Source: Dunaliella salina
Lineage: Eukaryota; Chlorophyta; Chlorophyceae; Chlamydomonadales; Dunaliellaceae
Assembly (NCBI GenBank): GCA_002284615.2
Contig: MU070253.1
Location: 56,871 to 75,021 of the forward strand
Direction: 5' to 3'
DNA length: 18,151 nucleotides
The notes under the pieces are model-generated. The model did not search any database. It saw only the letters and a program-made list of their open reading frames with translations, and had not been told where the DNA came from. A program made the position numbers and the translations under genes. Shown here piece after piece: positions 14,974 to 18,151 of the stretch (position 1 is the stretch's first letter; every line of letters begins with the position of its first letter).

Positions 14974-17791
14974 CTACACCCTCGCACAGCCTGCAGGCTT
15001 GCCAGGGGCAACACTGGCTGGCAGGTGGAGGGCCTGAGTGAAGGATGGGCAGGTGACCAAGGGTTGGGAGTGCGACAGGCTGGGCAGCGGCTGCGAGGAC
15101 GTACTTTGGGGCTGGGAGGCCTTGGATTGACTATTGGGATTGCTGGAGGACAAAAAGCAAGCGGGTGGGCGGGGCAAGGGGGATAGGGTGTCAGCCACGG
15201 GGGCTATGGCGGAGGCATGAGGCTTGGGGGGGCTGGTGTCTGCGCAGTTTTGCCACTGTTGTTGTTGCTGCTGTCGCCCAGGGTGGCTGTCCAGGGCGGC
15301 ACTGGCAGCTGCAGTACAGGAGCTGCTGAGGACATTGAGGTTGCCCCTGTCTCCTGCTAACGCCTTCATGGTGCTAAGGCTGGCAGCAGTAGCAGCGGGG
15401 CTGCTGCTACAGCTGTGGGCACCCTCGTGCTGCTGCACTGCATCAGCTGCTTTCATGGTTGCAGCTCCTCCATGGGCAGGAGGATGATGTGCAACAGGCT
15501 GCTGTGGAGGGGCCTTCTGGGCACCTGTGTAGCGAACAGATAACAAAAGGAGGGGATGGGATCAGATGGGATGAGTCGGTGTGAGGAAAGAGAAAGGTGA
15601 AAAGACGAAGCACAGGGCACTTTGGTGTGCGCACCGGCAAGAGTACACAGCATGCGAACATTGAGGGCGCACACAGGTGTGCACTGCTGCAAATATCATT
15701 GAGGCAAAGCTCATCACCCCATCTTGCAAGGCATGGCTTCCCAATTGGAGGTACATTCCAGCCTCCTTCAGAGGCAGGACCACGTTTCTACGCATGCAAG
15801 CATGACATCCAGACATACCGCGCTCAGAGTAGCCTGGGCCCTCCATGGTTGGGTAATTCAAGATCTGGCTTGCGCTGTGGTTCATCCCAACCGCGTTTCG
15901 CTTCTCCACGTTTCCAGACAGGTGCTGGATGCTACTGCTGCGTTTGTGCACCTGGGGGGCAGCAAAAAGAGGAGGGAAAACTGACTGTATCTGGGCAGCA
16001 AGGGAGGCATGTTGAACGCCTGAGCCTTGTTTCTGCAACGACCACAGGGACGCACAGGTCAGGGTTGCCTTGCAAAGCAGAGGGAGGCCAAACAACCATC
16101 AGGAAGGGCGAGGAGTGGTTGCAAGTGCCTCTTGGTGACGCCCAAAAAAAAGAAACACGAACATGCACATGGGTCCTGGAGTCTTAGTGCGCGCTTCATA
16201 TCAAGAGCTGCTCCAGCATCACATGACAACACGCTCTCCTATGTGATGGTTGTGTCTCTAATAGAAGGCTCTTCTCTCAAGCCAGCCTCGAAGCAAGCAT
16301 TCTGCTTTTGGTTTAAATAATAATAAATCGATTTTTTTTCCATAACTTGTACCCTTGCCAGTATTCTTCCTTGAAGCGTTGATCGCACCGTTGGTCATTC
16401 ATTCTGGGCTTGCTCACTGCCTGCAAGGCCTGGCAGCTCACCTTGATCCAAGGGTGAGTCAGGAGCTCTACGACCGTGGGGCGCTCCAGAGGATTTTTCT
16501 CCAGGGCCCGTTTGATGAAGTCCCGGCAATCCTCACTCATCTTGGAGGGAAACCTACAGGCACAGCAAGCGTGCGCTCATGGGGATTCAATAAGCATCAC
16601 AGGCAGATGGAGCACATGGCCTCCATGGGCTACATCACATGGCAACACATCCCAGCCAACAGTACATTTCAGGGTACACTTCCATGCTTCCTCTTTCAAC
16701 CTGAAATGCAGCACAAGATCAAATGGAGCACACCTGGGAGGAGCCAGCCGGATCTTGTCCTCCACAGCATTGCGCTGCTTGTCGTTGAAGGGGGGCAGGC
16801 CCACCAGGAGCTCGTAGGTCAGCACGCCCACTGCCCACTGCATTTGCAGTGCATAGGCGAGAACAGAGTGAGGACAAGGAATAAGGGGGGGGAGACGGCC
16901 CCGTTTGACATGCAGCGCCAACACACCCTAGCCAGCAATCAGAGTGCCACCTGGGAGGACAAGGCAGTGTGCTAATCTCGCCATTCAGGAAGCCAACTTA
17001 AGGCAGACAAAATTGCCGGTGTGTAAGCGTTAAGGTCGCAACCATCAAGCAGAATACTGACATGTCCGGGGATAACTTTCTGGGTGTTCTTCAAGCTTCA
17101 TCTCAGTTTTAACAATTTGCAGTCTTCCATCAAAGCACTTTTCAGGTACTCACTGTGTCAACATGGTATGAGTAGTGCAGCATACGGTTGCCCTTGTTCT
17201 CCTCAGGCTTGTTCTGCACAGGATATTCATGAAAAAATACAAGGCGTGAGTGCACAGAAAAGGGTTATGCTCTGCATGTGCAGAATTGAGTCAAGAGACA
17301 GTTATTTTCAGGAGCCTACAAATGTAGGTTTGTAACCCTTGATCAGCCTTGACCACACCAACTCTTGTCTTGCTTCTCTCTAGGTGTGCACGTCCGTGCG
17401 CAGGATGCTGGACGTGAAACCAAGATGCATGCACAATGGACAACTTTCCAAGGTCGGGGAGGAAGAGAAGCTGTAAAGGTGAGCAGCACCAAACAGATAG
17501 AGCAGAAGAGGCAACATGATGTGGAGACGACTGTTTTGCTTGGGAAGGAGCTGGTATTGGTTGCTATGCACAGCTGAACCCCTCCCAGACCCTGAATATA
17601 TTACGTGGACTGTCAAAGCTCAGCATGAAAGTTTCATGGGTTTAGTGGCTTGATATCTCCTGCACATGTCTCGCACTGATGCATGCGCATGACTTGCGCG
17701 GACATGCATGCACATAAATTCGCTGACGCATGCCGCAGTTTGGGAACGCACCTTGAAGGGGCAGTCGAGGACCTCAGGGGCCATGTACTCT
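14974..17791 (-). CDS. Aurora-like (CALK-type) Ser/Thr protein kinase, 3' half, six exons
   Basis: Exons on the minus strand are 17791-17752, 17213-17154, 16837-16734, 16553-16442, 15951-15819 and 15524-14974. All five introns are GT-AG (180-538 bp), the reading phases join exactly, and the total is 1000 nt (332 codons plus TAG). Exon 1 encodes EYMAPEVLDCPFK, the APE motif ending the activation segment. Exon 2 encodes the linker NKPEENKGNR...HVDT. Exon 3 encodes WAVGVLTYELLVGLPPF, giving the DxWxxG helix. Exon 4 encodes FPSKMSEDCRDFIKRALEKN then PLERPTVVELLTHPWIK, with the conserved Arg and the HPWI end of the kinase domain. Exons 5-6 encode VHKRSSSIQHL and a long Ser/Ala/Pro/Gln-rich tail with a Q6 run. 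From memory, the pattern resembles Chlamydomonas CALK, an Aurora-like kinase tied to flagellar and cell-cycle control. The ATP-binding and HRD/DFG exons lie beyond the window. If the 16441 donor is not used, the frame would run on about 43 codons to a stop near 16313. Confidence 0.85.
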
Positions 17792-18078
17792 CTGCGTTAG
17801 TGTGGGCAAAGATTGCAGACAAAAAGCAAGTGAGGGGAAAACACATGGTCCCAGCACTAAGAACTCAAATGGCTACCTTAGTTATTGAAGGATTTGCAAC
17901 CACTTCCAAACTTGCATGCATGCATGCAAAAAATCTGGGGCGCTCCATGTTACAACACAGAGCAAACAAAACCTTAACGACTTGGACCTGAAAACTCCAG
18001 CGAAACGATTTGCATTTTGCGCAGCAAACTCGTGTACCCCTTTGCTCTTTCATTTTATTAAAATCAAATACAATCTGC

Positions 18079-18082
<4 letters not shown>
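17792..18082 (-). other. Intron upstream of the APE exon of the kinase gene
   Basis: The exon starting at 17791 is preceded on the minus strand by the acceptor TAACGCAG. Its first base is the third base of a split codon, so another exon must lie further upstream. I see no catalytic-loop or DFG-type coding sequence between 17792 and the end of the window, so the rest is read as intron, including the TGCATGCATGCATGC run at about 17914-17929. Confidence 0.5.

Positions 18083-18151
<69 letters not shown>
18083..18151. repeat. GT/CA dinucleotide microsatellite
   Basis: Nearly uninterrupted GT from about 18083 to the window end, with one TTT at the start and TATG near the end. It lies in the presumed intron of the kinase gene (CA on the coding strand). 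The array may continue beyond the window. Confidence 0.9.

Noticed and set aside
14974..15546. The open frame 15546-14974 (minus) as a separate small gene starting at its Met
   Set aside because: A splice acceptor ACACAG lies just inside it, at 15530-15525, and the phase matches the donor at 15818, so it is the last exon of the kinase gene.
16355..16975. Plus-strand 206-codon open frame over the kinase exons
   Set aside because: It is antisense to the conserved kinase exons 3 and 4 and has no motif of its own.
17634..17846. Minus-strand DIKP in a short frame near 17650, looking like the kinase HRDIKPEN loop
   Set aside because: The real kinase exon at 17791-17752 lies upstream of it in the transcript. 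A catalytic loop must precede the APE exon, so this match is in an intron and is chance.
1..18151. tRNA, rRNA, riboswitch or bacterial promoter elements
   Set aside because: I found no T-loop GTTCGA-type arm paired with a matching D-arm, no rRNA core sequence and no credible bacterial signals.

Overview
The window looks like nuclear DNA of a green alga, probably a chlorophyte of the Chlamydomonas/Dunaliella kind. The reasons are a short TTTAGGG telomere-type tract, an intron-rich kinase gene resembling the green-algal Aurora-like kinase CALK, and non-LTR retrotransposons with algal-type C-terminal domains. The species cannot be fixed from the sequence. There is no bacterial-style operon, CRISPR array, rRNA or recognisable tRNA.

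Positions 1-12107 are almost entirely retrotransposon debris. Two LINE families are distinguishable. LINE-A encodes an RNase H domain, a CX2CX7HX4C knuckle and a 3'-terminal hairpin. LINE-B encodes a reverse transcriptase (RT) and a CX2CX9HX4C knuckle. Exact direct repeats at the junctions allow the insertion order to be reconstructed. A minus-strand LINE-A copy (A3; pieces at 11661-12107, 4968-5690 and 3076-3594) appears to be the oldest layer. LINE-B1 sits in its RNase H region (11-bp target site duplication, TSD), and an old LINE-B5 sits further upstream. B5 is in turn split by LINE-B2 (14-bp TSD) and by LINE-B4 (14-bp TSD). B2 is interrupted by a 27-bp tail-only insertion (19-bp TSD), which contains a DNA transposon with inverted ends (7-bp TSD), which contains LINE-B3. 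LINE-B4 has about nine TTTAGGG-type repeats exactly at its 5' junction. Plus-strand LINE-A1 and A2 fragments lie at 1017-3075. A long uninterrupted minus-strand ORF of unknown function (1-922) runs off the left edge.

Positions 12108-14372 hold no gene I can support. From 14974 to 17791 the minus strand carries the 3' half of a spliced protein kinase gene: six exons, canonical GT-AG introns and matching phases. It encodes the APE motif through the end of the kinase domain plus a Ser/Gln/Ala/Pro-rich C-terminal tail. Its 5' exons lie beyond the right edge. The window ends in a long GT dinucleotide repeat inside or upstream of that gene.

The strongest candidates for something new are the telomere-repeat/LINE junction, the multi-level nested insertion record, the covarying 3' hairpin of LINE-A, and the unidentified protein domain encoded just upstream of the LINE-A RNase H.
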